A stretch of 64,000 nt of DNA, from positions 52,582 to 116,581 of the forward strand of contig NZ_FCNT01000018.1 of the NCBI RefSeq assembly GCF_900021155.1, read 5' to 3'. Origin of the DNA: Alistipes sp. CHKCI003 (lineage in GTDB: Bacteria > Bacteroidota > Bacteroidia > Bacteroidales > Rikenellaceae). The translations under genes were made by a program, and so were the position numbers. Within the stretch, counting starts at the first letter, position 1; every line of letters begins with the position of its first letter. Shown here piece after piece: positions 7,984 through 16,841 of the stretch. Under the pieces are notes generated by a model that saw nothing but the letters and a program-made list of their open reading frames with translations, searched no databases and was not told the DNA's origin.

Positions 7984-10248
7984 TCAGGCCGCCGGATGTT
8001 GTTCCGCGGCGGATTCGGCGGCGCTGTCTTTGTGTGCGAGGAAGTAGTGCTGCGATTTGAGCAGGTTGCGCGCCTGAAGGATCATCGTCTTGGTCTCGTT
8101 GAGGATCGTGAGGTAGAGCAGGCCGGCTTTGGTGCTGGAGGCCGGATCCCGCTGGATGCGGACGAGCTGGCTCTTGGTGGCTTCCACGAGCGTGTCGAAC
8201 AGCGCGTCGCGCATTTCGAGCACCAGATCCATGTCGGAGAAATCCTTGGTGCGCAGCATCTCGTTGATCTTGTCGAAGATGGCCTCCACCTCGTCGTTCA
8301 CGCGCATGAGGTCTACGATCTGTTCCTTAGAGAGCCCCGCGTGGTTGTTGTCGATGTGCGCGAAGGCCGGGCGGGTGATGTGTATGAGCGCCTTGGTCGC
8401 TTCGGAGAGGTAGTCGGCCACCTGTACGTAGAAGTGTCCGGTGTCGATGTCGTTCTTCTGCAGGCGGCGGAGCGTCGGCATGATGCCGTATTTCCGGCGG
8501 CGGGCCTCTTCGAACAGCGCGTCGGAAGCGGCGACCATCTCTTTGAGCACTTTGCGGTTCTCCTTGAAGACGGCCACCAGCGTGCGGTTGTAGATCTTCG
8601 TAACCTGCTCCATCGTCGTGCAGACCTCCTCGACGCAGCCGTAGAGCACGTCGTCGGTCGTCTCGGAGGCGGTGATGACGGGTTTGGTGGCGGAGACGGT
8701 CTTTTCGACGGCGGGACTCTTGCGGTGGCTGCGGATCAGCATCCATGCGCAGAGTGCCGTCAGTGCGATCGCGGCGATCCAGCCGCCCCACAGCAGGAGG
8801 GCCGTAACGGCCAGTGCGATGAGGAAACCGCCGAGCGCCGTAACGAACCAGCCCGAAATGACGGCCATGACGCCCGTGATGCGGTATACGGCGCTTTCGC
8901 GGCCCCACGAACGGTCGGCCAGCGACGAACCCATGGCCACCATGAAGACGACGTAGGTGGTCGAGAGCGGCAGTTTGTAGGAGGTGGCGATCGAGATGAG
9001 GATGGCCGAGGCCGTGAGGTTCACCACGGCGCGGATCATGTCGTAGGGGGCCGACGAGCGCTCTTCGGGGGGCAGCTGTTCGAACCGCCGGTCGATGGCG
9101 GCCTGTATGCGCGCGGGGACGATTCCGCTCCAGAGGTTGTTGAGTACGAGCGTCGAGCGTACCAGACCGCGCGAGAGAAAGGTCGAGCCGAAGCGTTCGT
9201 CGCCTTCGTGCTGCGAAGCGAGCGAGAGTTCGGTCTCGGTTACATGGCGCGATTTCTTGGAGAGGAAGAGCGTGAGGATCATCACGATGCCGGCGCCGAG
9301 CAGCAGCAGGAAGTTGGCCTGCGCGGGGTGCATGAGCTGCCCCATGAGGATCGACTCGCTGCCGGCCTCCTGTGCGATGCGGTAGGAGTCGTAGCCGGCC
9401 AGCGGCACGCCGATGAAGTTCACCAGATCGTTGCCGGCGAAGGCGAGGGCGAGGGCGAAGGTGCCGGCGAGGATGGTGATGCGGATGATGTTGAGGCGCA
9501 GCAGTTGGAATACCCGCAGCAGGAGCGAGCAGACGATCCACAGGCCGAAGAGCGTGAGGAAAACGTGCTCCTTGACGTAGGCGAGGATCCCGTCGGGGAT
9601 CAGTCCCGAGTTGTTGAGCCCCTTGAAGAGGGCGAAGTAGAGGATGCCGGCGAACGAAATGCCGCACCACAGAGCGCCGTAGCGGCGGAAAACGGGAGCG
9701 TAGCGGAACGAAAAGATGAGACGCGAAACGTACATGAACAGCGTGCCGGCCGCGAAGGCGAGCGCCACGGAGAGCAGGATGGCCGAGATGATGACCATCG
9801 CCTTGCCCGAGTTGATGAACTGCGACAGATCGGCGAGGTGGACCGACGGATCGACGGCGATGCGGTGGAGGGCCGCTGCGACGGCGGCGCCCAGCAGCCC
9901 GAAGACCATCGACACGGTGGTCGAGGTGGGCAGGCCGAGCGTGTTGAAGATGTCGAGCAGGATCACGTTGCCGAGCATCATGCCCAGAAAGAGCATCATG
10001 ATCTCGCCGTAGGAGAATTGCGCGGGGTAGAAGACGCCGCTGCGCGCCACCTCCATCATGCCCGAGGAGGTGAGGGTGCCGACCAGAATGCCCGCGGCGG
10101 CGACCGAGAGGATCACTTTGCGGGGCGCGACCTTCGAGCCGAGGGCCGAATTGAGGAAGTTGACCGCGTCGTTGGCCACGCCGACGACGATGCCCATCAC
10201 GGCGAGCAGGCCGAGTACGACGACCGAAAAGGTGAAGATTGGACTCAT
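7984..10248 (-). CDS. pitA: Inorganic phosphate transporter, PiT family, with C-terminal PhoU-like domain
   Basis: 754 residues. The N-terminal two thirds contain about ten to twelve hydrophobic segments and the two PiT signature repeats. The first is near residues 20-35 (VGVANDAVNFLNSALGSK). The second is near the middle (LALAFAGNDLVNFIGVPLAGY). Each carries the conserved ND pair used in ion-coupled phosphate transport. From about residue 520 to 740 the protein is soluble and helical (CEEVCTTMEQVTKIYNRTL..., then LVRIQRDPASSTKAGLLYL), resembling a PhoU/DUF47-like cytoplasmic domain. This long form is common in Bacteroidetes. It is monocistronic and convergent with the DUF2721 gene. A PhoRB-like pair lies 9 kb away but no shared regulation is visible. 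Confidence 0.88.
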   Translation of the reverse strand: MSPIFTFSVVVLGLLAVMGIVVGVANDAVNFLNSALGSKVAPRKVILSVAAAGILVGTLTSSGMMEVARSGVFYPAQFSYGEIMMLFLGMMLGNVILLDIFNTLGLPTSTTVSMVFGLLGAAVAAALHRIAVDPSVHLADLSQFINSGKAMVIISAILLSVALAFAAGTLFMYVSRLIFSFRYAPVFRRYGALWCGISFAGILYFALFKGLNNSGLIPDGILAYVKEHVFLTLFGLWIVCSLLLRVFQLLRLNIIRITILAGTFALALAFAGNDLVNFIGVPLAGYDSYRIAQEAGSESILMGQLMHPAQANFLLLLGAGIVMILTLFLSKKSRHVTETELSLASQHEGDERFGSTFLSRGLVRSTLVLNNLWSGIVPARIQAAIDRRFEQLPPEERSSAPYDMIRAVVNLTASAILISIATSYKLPLSTTYVVFMVAMGSSLADRSWGRESAVYRITGVMAVISGWFVTALGGFLIALAVTALLLWGGWIAAIALTALCAWMLIRSHRKSPAVEKTVSATKPVITASETTDDVLYGCVEEVCTTMEQVTKIYNRTLVAVFKENRKVLKEMVAASDALFEEARRRKYGIMPTLRRLQKNDIDTGHFYVQVADYLSEATKALIHITRPAFAHIDNNHAGLSKEQIVDLMRVNDEVEAIFDKINEMLRTKDFSDMDLVLEMRDALFDTLVEATKSQLVRIQRDPASSTKAGLLYLTILNETKTMILQARNLLKSQHYFLAHKDSAAESAAEQHPAA

Positions 10249-10816
10249 ACGCTCTTTATAGTGGTAGTGTTTGGTTGCCGCAAAGGAACGAAACGGATGT
10301 TACAAAGAGGTTACGGGACGGTTACGGCTGTGCGAAGGTTGCCCGTGTGCGGGAGGGGCGGGGCATCGTCCGTGCCCCTCGGGCGGCGGCCCGCCGGCGG
10401 CGCAGTCCGGTTCCGGCAGGGCGTGCCGAACGACGGTCGGCACGCCCTCTCCCTGCCGCCCTCCTCTTTCGGCGAAACCTGCGGTTCCGGGAGGGGCGGC
10501 GGTTTCCCGTACTTGGCCGGCGATCGCCCGGTTCGGCTGCGGCTCTCTTGCGTCGTCTTGGGGCGGTGTGATTCGGCGCGGCGGCTCGTGAGGTTCCGGC
10601 CGCGGCCGGAGTGTGCGGCCGGACGGGTGTTGCGGAGTGCGTCATCCGGCTGCGTCCGGGGTGTGCGGGGCTGCGGCCGATTGCGCGGGCTGCGACCCAT
10701 CGGCCGACCCGGAGAGCGGTGCGGCCGGACCGGGTGAGGATCGTCGGTTTCGCAGCTGGCGTCCGTGCTGCGGGCAGCGGCGGGCGGACCCGCAGCGAAC
10801 CCCGTCTGCCGGCCGC
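10249..10816. other. GC-rich intergenic stretch without a recognisable gene
   Basis: 568 bases between the phosphate-transporter start and the end of the DUF4249 gene. Open frames exist on both strands because of the high GC, but their translations are arginine/alanine-rich and carry no motif. Only a short palindrome (CGTGCCGAACGACGGTCGGCACG, near 10420-10443) stands out. No promoter for the transporter was convincingly located. Confidence 0.6.
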
Positions 10817-11632
10817 TCACTCGGTCCGCAGACGCAGCACGCGGCGGTCGCAGGTGTAGCTGGTGAAGATGCCCAGCGCGCCGCGGATGTTGCCGTGCAG
10901 CGGCGTGGGCGGGATCAGCGGATCGCGGTTGGCGGCCTGCGCCTCCTTGACCGAGAGCTGGTAGAGATAGCCTTCGCGCGTCAGGCGCTTGAGCTCCACG
11001 GCCACGCTGTCGAGCGGGGCGCCCAGCCGTGCTTCGGAGGGGATGTCGTAGTGCTGGCTGACCGGCCCGGATTCGGTGTATTCGCGGAACAGCCGGTCGT
11101 CCGACAACACGCGGCCGCCGTCGCCCCAGCCCGTTACGGAGAGGATGAAGCAGCGTTCGGGCGAGCGGCCCTCCGCCTCGTTCGCCTCGGGACGGTATGC
11201 GGCCGTGAGCCGTCCCGCCTCGATGCGCACGTCGTCCAGCTCGGCTTGGGGTGGGATGGCCGTCGAGGCGGCGATGAGGGTGCCGTCGGGGGCCGTCATC
11301 CGCAGCCGCACGCTGTCGGCGGCCGCAGGGTCGAAGCGGCGCGACGAGGCGTAGTTGTAGATGTAGCTTCCGTCGTGGTAGAGGCTGTGCAGGAGCCGGA
11401 ACTCTTCTCCGGCGGTGATCCACGTCTCGAATTCGAGCGAATAGTCGAGATACTGGTCTTGGTCGATGGGGGCGATGCGCGTGGCCGTGAGGCAGAACAG
11501 TTCGTCCGGCACGCAGTAGCACTCGACGAAGTAGCCCGCGTCGGCTCCCATGTGGCGCAGATCGAGGTCGTAGCCTTTGTGGCAGCCCGCAGCGAGGAGG
11601 GCCGCCCACAGAATCGTCAGTCGTTTCACCAT
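10817..11632 (-). CDS. DUF4249 lipoprotein paired with the TonB receptor
   Basis: 271 residues from the ATG at 11632, which overlaps the receptor stop as ATGGTGA (translational coupling). The start gives a lipoprotein signal MVKRLTILWAALLAAGC (Cys17). The mature protein is beta-rich, with IYNYASSRRFDPAAADSVRLRMTAPDG and the late motif FTSYTCDRRVL characteristic of DUF4249. These proteins are encoded next to TonB-dependent receptors in Bacteroidetes and are presumed surface or periplasmic partners; their ligand is unknown. It is the last gene of the block running from 18.8 kb. Note that the open frame continues far upstream of this start, but that extension is antisense-like noise over the receptor gene. 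Confidence 0.78.
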   Translation of the reverse strand: MVKRLTILWAALLAAGCHKGYDLDLRHMGADAGYFVECYCVPDELFCLTATRIAPIDQDQYLDYSLEFETWITAGEEFRLLHSLYHDGSYIYNYASSRRFDPAAADSVRLRMTAPDGTLIAASTAIPPQAELDDVRIEAGRLTAAYRPEANEAEGRSPERCFILSVTGWGDGGRVLSDDRLFREYTESGPVSQHYDIPSEARLGAPLDSVAVELKRLTREGYLYQLSVKEAQAANRDPLIPPTPLHGNIRGALGIFTSYTCDRRVLRLRTE

Positions 11633-13626
11633 GTCAGCGAGAGGGATAGATAGGGTATGACGGGCAGCAGCACCCGGGCCCGCGGAACAAACCGCGTGTA
11701 GTAGGTGTCGCGCGATTCGGCGCGGAACTGCACGTAGGAGGCGTTCGCCCGGTTGTAGGCGTTGTAGACGCCCGCGTGGACCGTCAGCGCGAGCCGCTGC
11801 CACGGACGGGTGTAGGCCACGTCGACGTCGAGCCGGTGCGTGGCGGGCATCCGGAAGTTGTAGCGTTCGCGGTAGACCGGCACGAATACGGGGTCGTTCT
11901 GCGGATTGTGGATGTCGTGCGCCACGGCCACGCCGACGGGGAAGGTCGTGTAGGTGCCCGACTGATAGCTCCACATGAAGGCGAGGGTCCAGCGTTCGGC
12001 CGGTTTCCACGAGAGGTTGGCCTTCACGTTGTGGCGGATGTCGAACGGCGGCCGGAAGCGCCTGCCTTCGTTGACGGCGTCGAACCGGCGCCACGAATCG
12101 GAGAGGGTGTAGTTGGCGCGGAAGTACCACGGACCGCGGTCGTACATGAGGTCGAACTCCACGCCCCGCGCTTCGCCCGAACCGTCGATCAGCAGCCCCG
12201 TCAGTTCCGTCTCGGCCGAGAGCATCCGCGAGCCGAAGTCTTTGGCGTGGTACATCTTGCGATAGAAAAGCGCAGCATAGAGATACCATGCCCGTCCGGC
12301 CTCGACGTCGGCGCCGACGGAGATCTGGTCGCACTCGGCCGGGGGCAGGCCCGCTTCGAGCGGCCGCAGGATGTCGAGCGGACTGCGGCTGTTCATCACG
12401 GAGAGTACGGCCGTGTACTGCGCCGTGCGGGCATAGTCGGCCCAGATATTCCAGCGCCCGGGCGAATAGCGGAGCCTCAGGCGCGGCGCGCAGCGCGTGT
12501 AGCGGCCGTCGCCGTCGTAATGCTGGAGGTTGAGGCCGCCTTCCGCATGCAGTTCGCCGGCGATGCGGCCCCGGGCGGAGAGCCAGCCGCTCCACAGACC
12601 GTATTCGGCGTCCTCTCTTCGGCCGTTGAAGCGGGTGCGGAACGCCGCGTATTCGAACTCCGCGCCTGCGGAGAGCTCCCACGATCCGGTGCCGATCCGG
12701 TGGCCGTATTCGGCGCCCGCCGTGGCGAAGCGCTCGGCGTTGTCGTAGTCGGTCGTTACCTGCTGCTCCGAATCGCCTTCGCTGTGCCGTCCCCGAAAGG
12801 CGGCCCGCAGGCTCAGGCGGCTTTCGCCGGTGCGGCGGCTGAAGCGCACGTTGCCCGATGCGGTCTGCCACCGGAGCGGGAAGGCGCCGCGGTCGATGCG
12901 GAGGCGGTCGGCGGAGTAGAGCCCGAAGGCGTCGAAGCTCCAGTGCGGGCCCAGCGGCACGCGCAGGGCGGCCGTAACGTCGCCGAACGAGTAGTCCGGA
13001 ATGTCGCTCTCTTCGTCTATTCGGTTGTAGAGCCGCGTGAGCAGCTGCAGATAGGAGAGCCGTGCGGAGACGGCCAGAACCGTCCCGCCGCGTCCGGAAA
13101 CGCGCAGCCGCAGAGCCGACGAGAGCAGTCCGAGGTCCGCCTCGCCGCGGCAGAGCGAATCGCGTTCGAGCGTCGGCTGCAAATCGACATAGGCCGCCAG
13201 CGACCCGTTGTAGCGGGCCGGGAAGCCGCTTTTGTAGAGCACCGAGCGACCCAGTACGAACGGGTCGAAGGTCGAGAGGATGCCCGTGAGGTGTTCGGGG
13301 CTCACCACGGGCGAGCCGTTGACGAAGCAGGTGTTCTCGTCGCTCGCGCCGCCGCGCACGTAGAGGCCCGCATCGAGCGCCGAGGTGGTCGCCACGCCGG
13401 GCAGCGTGGCGAGGTACTTCATCACGTCCTTCTCGCCCAGCAGCGTGGGGATGCGTTCGAGCGCGCTGCGCGTGGCGATGCCGGCCGCGGCGGAGCGGCG
13501 TCCGGCGATCTGCACCTCGGCCGCTTCGTGCGTGGCGTATATGACACTGTCGGCCTGCTGCGCCTGCGTCTGTGCTTGTGTCCGCGCGAGCGGCAGGGCG
13601 AGAGCCAGCATCAGGAGGTATCTCAT
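11626..13626 (-). CDS. TonB-dependent receptor, DUF4249-associated
   Basis: 666 residues with a signal peptide (cut near TQAQ). The plug occupies about residues 45-160, with GVATTSALDAGLYVRGGA, DENTCFVNGSPV and GFPARYNGSLAAYVDL. The rest is a barrel of alternating strands ending in a typical aromatic terminus (YLSLSLTW). The N-terminal carboxypeptidase-like domain often found in DUF4249-linked receptors is absent. Its stop codon overlaps the DUF4249 start by seven bases. It follows the collagen-like lipoprotein gene by 81 bp, across an inverted repeat. The substrate cannot be inferred from sequence. Confidence 0.83.
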   Translation of the reverse strand: MRYLLMLALALPLARTQAQTQAQQADSVIYATHEAAEVQIAGRRSAAAGIATRSALERIPTLLGEKDVMKYLATLPGVATTSALDAGLYVRGGASDENTCFVNGSPVVSPEHLTGILSTFDPFVLGRSVLYKSGFPARYNGSLAAYVDLQPTLERDSLCRGEADLGLLSSALRLRVSGRGGTVLAVSARLSYLQLLTRLYNRIDEESDIPDYSFGDVTAALRVPLGPHWSFDAFGLYSADRLRIDRGAFPLRWQTASGNVRFSRRTGESRLSLRAAFRGRHSEGDSEQQVTTDYDNAERFATAGAEYGHRIGTGSWELSAGAEFEYAAFRTRFNGRREDAEYGLWSGWLSARGRIAGELHAEGGLNLQHYDGDGRYTRCAPRLRLRYSPGRWNIWADYARTAQYTAVLSVMNSRSPLDILRPLEAGLPPAECDQISVGADVEAGRAWYLYAALFYRKMYHAKDFGSRMLSAETELTGLLIDGSGEARGVEFDLMYDRGPWYFRANYTLSDSWRRFDAVNEGRRFRPPFDIRHNVKANLSWKPAERWTLAFMWSYQSGTYTTFPVGVAVAHDIHNPQNDPVFVPVYRERYNFRMPATHRLDVDVAYTRPWQRLALTVHAGVYNAYNRANASYVQFRAESRDTYYTRFVPRARVLLPVIPYLSLSLTW

Positions 13627-13646
13627 AGGTCGGGGTCGAATACGGG

Positions 13647-13684
13647 GAATGGAACATCCGGCATTCGGACCGGACGTTCCATTC
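13647..13684. repeat. Inverted repeat between collagen-like lipoprotein and TonB receptor genes
   Basis: GAATGGAAC...TCCGG pairs with CCGGA...GTTCCATTC around a short loop. Neither strand has a T-run after it, so a classical terminator is unlikely. It could set the ratio of receptor to lipoprotein by RNA processing or partial termination. Confidence 0.5.
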
Positions 13685-13707
13685 GCTTCAAAAGGGTTTG
13701 TCAGGGT

Positions 13708-16026
13708 CTATTTCTTTTTCGTGTAGGTGAATTTGTAGAGCGTGGCGACGCTGCCGTTGACCGGAAGGGTGTATCCCGAATCGCTGTCCGTGCTCTCCTG
13801 CCAATAGCCGTTCTGGTCGTAGTACCCATCCTCGCTTTCGCCCGTCCGGAAATCGCCGATGCTGAGGATACCCTTCATCGTGGTCGGATAGCCGCCTTCG
13901 TTGAAATCGGAGAACGAGGTCATCAGACAGCTTCCGTGGCCGGCCCAAGCCACCTCGTTCAGTGCGTTGGTCGGGTTGGCGGCCTCCATCAGCGGGCTGA
14001 AAGCCGTGAAGGTGTGGTTCATGAAGTTCTTGAGCGCATAGTCGTAACCGAATTTCGCCAGCGTGGTGTTGTCCGGAGCGTATGCGATCTTGGAAACCAG
14101 ACACCCCAGCGTCTTGTCGTACTCGGTGTAGCGGTAGGCGAGGCCGAGTTCGCAGAAGATGTCGTCGTACTGCTCGTCCTTCTTCCCGAGTTTCGAAGCG
14201 CTCACCTGAAGTTCGGTGGGGTTCTTCTTGCTGTCGTACACGAAGCGGGCCACTCCCTGCGCCTGTTCGTAGGGTACGTCTATCGTCTCGATCTTGCCGT
14301 CGGCGTTGTAATTGAATTGCAGCAGATCGGTCTTCTCGCCGTCTTCGAATACCTGAAGCTTGTCCATGCGGCCGTTTTTCATCGTGATGAAGCACAGGTC
14401 GTAATTCTCGCCGTCGCCGTCGGTGCCGTTCATCTGGTAGTCGTCGCCCGAGTAGACGTATTTCACCGACACGCTGCCCATCGCGTCGCCCTGCGCATAG
14501 GTGGTCATGCGGCGGATGAGGAATTTGTAGCTGCCGTTGCCGCCCGTGGCGTCGTAGGTCTCCGAAGCCTCGGTCAGCGCATAGTCGTTCACGCGGTTGC
14601 CCGAGATTTCGTCGACGGCAGCGCCGGCCGTGTAGGGTTTGGCCGGATAGCTGTAAGAGTAGCCGGGAACCTCGATGCCTTCGATCCATTCCTCGTACAT
14701 GTCGATTGTGAAATCGACGTAATGGGTCTCTCCCGCTTCGTCCTGATAGGCATCGCTGCGAACCGTCATCTGCGCCAGATCGTAGGCGGACATGCCGCGG
14801 GTGTCGGGGCTTACTGCATCGCCGTCATCCCCGTAGTCGGTATCGTCCTTGTCGAACGAGTCGGGGGCGACAGAGGTGTGCACCTTGTAGTCCGATCCCG
14901 ATTTCACGACGCGGTAACGGGCCGTCTGTTCCGCTCGTGCGAGCGAAACGAACTGGTAGTAGGGGGCGCTTCCGTTGTCGAACACCTTGTAGAGGGTGTT
15001 GCCCCGTACGAACCATGCCTCGCCGTAGGTGTTTCCGACCATCTTCTCGATGAAGAGTTCTTTCCGGTCGCCGGCCTCGTATTCGTGGTTGGCGAACTCG
15101 TGGCTGCCTCCGATTTGGTCGTAAATATCGTCGTTGGGGAAGAGCTTGTCGAAGATCTGCGTCGCGGACAGGGTTTGAGCCTCGTTGTAGAGCCATCCCG
15201 GGATGCCGTAGCCCGACGAGGGGTTGTAGATTGCGGTCGGTTCGATGTCCGTAACTTGATTCTGCTTGGCATAGTAGGTCGCCGTGCGCGTGGCGATCTT
15301 GCCGTCGGCGTTGTAGGTGAACTTCACGTCGGCCGATTTTACGGGGGCGTTGAGCAGCGTCTCGTAGTAGGCGATGCTCGTCATGCGGTTCTGGTCGTCG
15401 TAGGTCAGCTGCGCGAAGGGCAGGTCGCCGTTGAGGATGCTCGCCAGCAGGTAGGCGCCGTTGAGATCTTCGAGCCGGTTGCCGATCAGTTCCTCGCCGT
15501 CGGTGCTCAGCGCGTATTCGTATTTGGTGCCGTCGGTGAGCGTGATCGTCAGGATGCCCGTTTCGGGATCGTACGAGGTCGACTGGATGCCCGTACCGGT
15601 ATCGCCCTTGTCTCCCTTGTCGCCTTTGTCGCCCTGATCTCCTTTGTCGCCTTTCGCACTGACGCCGGTATCCTCGCCGCCGACCCACCAGTTGCCGTTC
15701 GAACCGACGGTCGGAATCTGAGCCTCGGCCGAGACGCCGAGATCCTCGCCGTTGACCCACCAGTTGCCGTTCTCGCCGATCGTGGGGACGATGTTGTCGG
15801 GCGTGTCGGTCGTCAGCACGGTGCCGTCGCCGAAGGTGAGGGTCATCTGTCCGTCGGCGAAGGCGACGTTCGTAATTTTGGCGTTGTTTTCAAGCTGCGC
15901 CTTGAGCGCGGCGATCTGCTCTTCGAGCTCGGCGATGCGGGCGTTGTCCTTTTCCGTATCGTCCGTACACGAACCTGCGCCTGCCGCGAGCAGACACAAG
16001 CCCAACATGAAGAATAGTTTTTTCAT
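13708..16026 (-). CDS. Surface lipoprotein with coiled coil, paired NGNWW repeats and collagen-like linker
   Basis: 772 residues. The signal peptide ends in lipobox GAGSC (Cys20). Residues 25-50 form a short coiled coil (ARIAELEEQIAALKAQLENN). Two copies of a PT-I/V-G-x-NGNWWV-x-GED-x-GVSA repeat follow at about 82-125. A collagen-like GDKGDQGDKGDKGDKGDTG tract comes next, then a large domain of YD-repeat-like strands such as YDDQNRMTSIAYYE, TYNADGKIATRTATYY and NADGKIETIDVPY. The collagen-like element is typical of DUF4988-type Bacteroidetes lipoproteins. It lies directly downstream of a LuxR-type regulator and upstream of the TonB/DUF4249 pair, so it may be a surface component of that system. 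Function unknown. Confidence 0.75.
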   Translation of the reverse strand: MKKLFFMLGLCLLAAGAGSCTDDTEKDNARIAELEEQIAALKAQLENNAKITNVAFADGQMTLTFGDGTVLTTDTPDNIVPTIGENGNWWVNGEDLGVSAEAQIPTVGSNGNWWVGGEDTGVSAKGDKGDQGDKGDKGDKGDTGTGIQSTSYDPETGILTITLTDGTKYEYALSTDGEELIGNRLEDLNGAYLLASILNGDLPFAQLTYDDQNRMTSIAYYETLLNAPVKSADVKFTYNADGKIATRTATYYAKQNQVTDIEPTAIYNPSSGYGIPGWLYNEAQTLSATQIFDKLFPNDDIYDQIGGSHEFANHEYEAGDRKELFIEKMVGNTYGEAWFVRGNTLYKVFDNGSAPYYQFVSLARAEQTARYRVVKSGSDYKVHTSVAPDSFDKDDTDYGDDGDAVSPDTRGMSAYDLAQMTVRSDAYQDEAGETHYVDFTIDMYEEWIEGIEVPGYSYSYPAKPYTAGAAVDEISGNRVNDYALTEASETYDATGGNGSYKFLIRRMTTYAQGDAMGSVSVKYVYSGDDYQMNGTDGDGENYDLCFITMKNGRMDKLQVFEDGEKTDLLQFNYNADGKIETIDVPYEQAQGVARFVYDSKKNPTELQVSASKLGKKDEQYDDIFCELGLAYRYTEYDKTLGCLVSKIAYAPDNTTLAKFGYDYALKNFMNHTFTAFSPLMEAANPTNALNEVAWAGHGSCLMTSFSDFNEGGYPTTMKGILSIGDFRTGESEDGYYDQNGYWQESTDSDSGYTLPVNGSVATLYKFTYTKKK

Positions 16027-16041
16027 CTTTGCTGTTATTTA

Positions 16042-16077
16042 TTGGAATTGTTCTTGCGGTTACAATCGTTCTTGCGG
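16042..16077. repeat. Two tandem 18-bp direct repeats ahead of the collagen-like lipoprotein gene
   Basis: On the minus strand CCGCAAGAAC-GATTGTAA is followed immediately by CCGCAAGAAC-AATTCCAA. The pair sits between the regulator stop codon (16079) and the lipoprotein start (16026), so it is placed like an operator or a translational control element. Confidence 0.55.
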
Positions 16078-16078
16078 T

Positions 16079-16720
16079 CTATTTGATCGACACCAGTCCC
16101 AGACGGATGGCCTGCACGACCAGCTCCGCCACGTTGTGTACGTCGAGCTTTGCGAGCAGGTTGCGTCGGTGGGTCTCGATGGTGTTGTCCGACAGGCAGA
16201 GCAGGTCCGCGATTTCGTTGGTGTTGTAACCCTTGACGATGGCTTGCAGCACTTCCGTTTCGCGGCGGCTGAGCAGCGATCCCCCTTCGCCCTCGTGTTC
16301 GGCGCGGCGGCAGAGCTTCAGCAGCCGGTTGTCGAGGTAGCGCTCGCCCTCGATGACGCAGGCCAGCGCGCGGCGCAGCTCCTCCACGCCCGAGGATTTC
16401 GAGACCACGGCATGAGCGCCGCTCTCGCTGAGCCGGCGGATGGTCCACAGCTCTTCGTGCATCGTGTAGACGATGATGCGCGTGGCGGGCGAGACGGCCC
16501 GTATGCGCTCGATGAGTTCGAATCCCGAGCAGCCGGGCAGTTCGATGTCGGAGATACACAGATCGAACGGACGGCTTTCGATCTGCCGGATGGCATCGTC
16601 CCCCGAGAGGGAAGCGACGATGGTGCCGACACGGGGTATCAGTTCGACGATCCGTTTCATTCCCTGCAACACAATTTCGTGATCGTCTACCAATAGTACA
16701 CTCAGCGACGGTTGGTTCAT
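16079..16720 (-). CDS. NarL/FixJ-type response regulator (receiver + LuxR HTH)
   Basis: 213 residues. The receiver domain (1-125) has the acidic pocket DD at 12-13, phosphoacceptor Asp58 in CISDIELPG, a conserved Thr in YTMHE and Lys in VVSKSSG. A LuxR-type helix-turn-helix follows at about 148-205, with LSRRETEVLQAIVKGYNTNEIA and TIETHRRNLLAKLDVHN. It lies 121 bp downstream of a TPR histidine kinase of the matching HisKA_3 class, so the two form a likely cognate pair. A -7 box at 16743-16750 suggests it can also be transcribed on its own. The next genes in the same direction (lipoprotein, TonB receptor, DUF4249) are candidate targets. Confidence 0.9.
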   Translation of the reverse strand: MNQPSLSVLLVDDHEIVLQGMKRIVELIPRVGTIVASLSGDDAIRQIESRPFDLCISDIELPGCSGFELIERIRAVSPATRIIVYTMHEELWTIRRLSESGAHAVVSKSSGVEELRRALACVIEGERYLDNRLLKLCRRAEHEGEGGSLLSRRETEVLQAIVKGYNTNEIADLLCLSDNTIETHRRNLLAKLDVHNVAELVVQAIRLGLVSIK

Positions 16721-16742
16721 TCGGGTATCTTGGTTTTGAAGG

Positions 16743-16750
16743 CAAAGGTA
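16743..16750 (-). promoter_or_regulatory. TAnnTTTG -7 box for the LuxR-type regulator
   Basis: TACCTTTG on the minus strand, 22 bases before the ATG. About 30-40 bases further upstream lie a small palindrome (TTTCACGGAAATCCGTGAAA) and a run of nine G (nine C at 16793-16801 on the plus strand), a possible slippage tract. Confidence 0.5.
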
Positions 16751-16841
16751 GTCCGATCCCGTTAAACTTTTTTCACGGATTTCCGTGAAAATCCCCCCCC
16801 CGGAAAACAGGAGCGTTATTTTGTGGATTTATCCTTGGGTA

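Noticed and set aside
7816..10737. 973-residue plus-strand open frame opposite the phosphate transporter
   Set aside because: Its translation is rich in Gly, Arg, Asp and Glu without any motif and is fully antisense to a well-supported transporter; long antisense frames are expected at this GC content.
10817..13657. Reading the DUF4249 lipoprotein as a 946-residue protein
   Set aside because: The extra N-terminal 675 residues are an out-of-frame reading of the receptor gene; the lipoprotein signal starts cleanly at the ATG at 11632 that overlaps the receptor stop.
13647..13684. Inverted repeat after the collagen-like lipoprotein gene as an intrinsic terminator
   Set aside because: No T-run on either strand and the receptor gene follows closely in the same direction, so it is listed as a repeat only.
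11776..16017. 1413-residue plus-strand open frame over the TonB receptor and collagen-like lipoprotein genes
   Set aside because: No signal, domain or repeat of its own; it mirrors two genes with clear signal peptides and barrel or collagen-like motifs.
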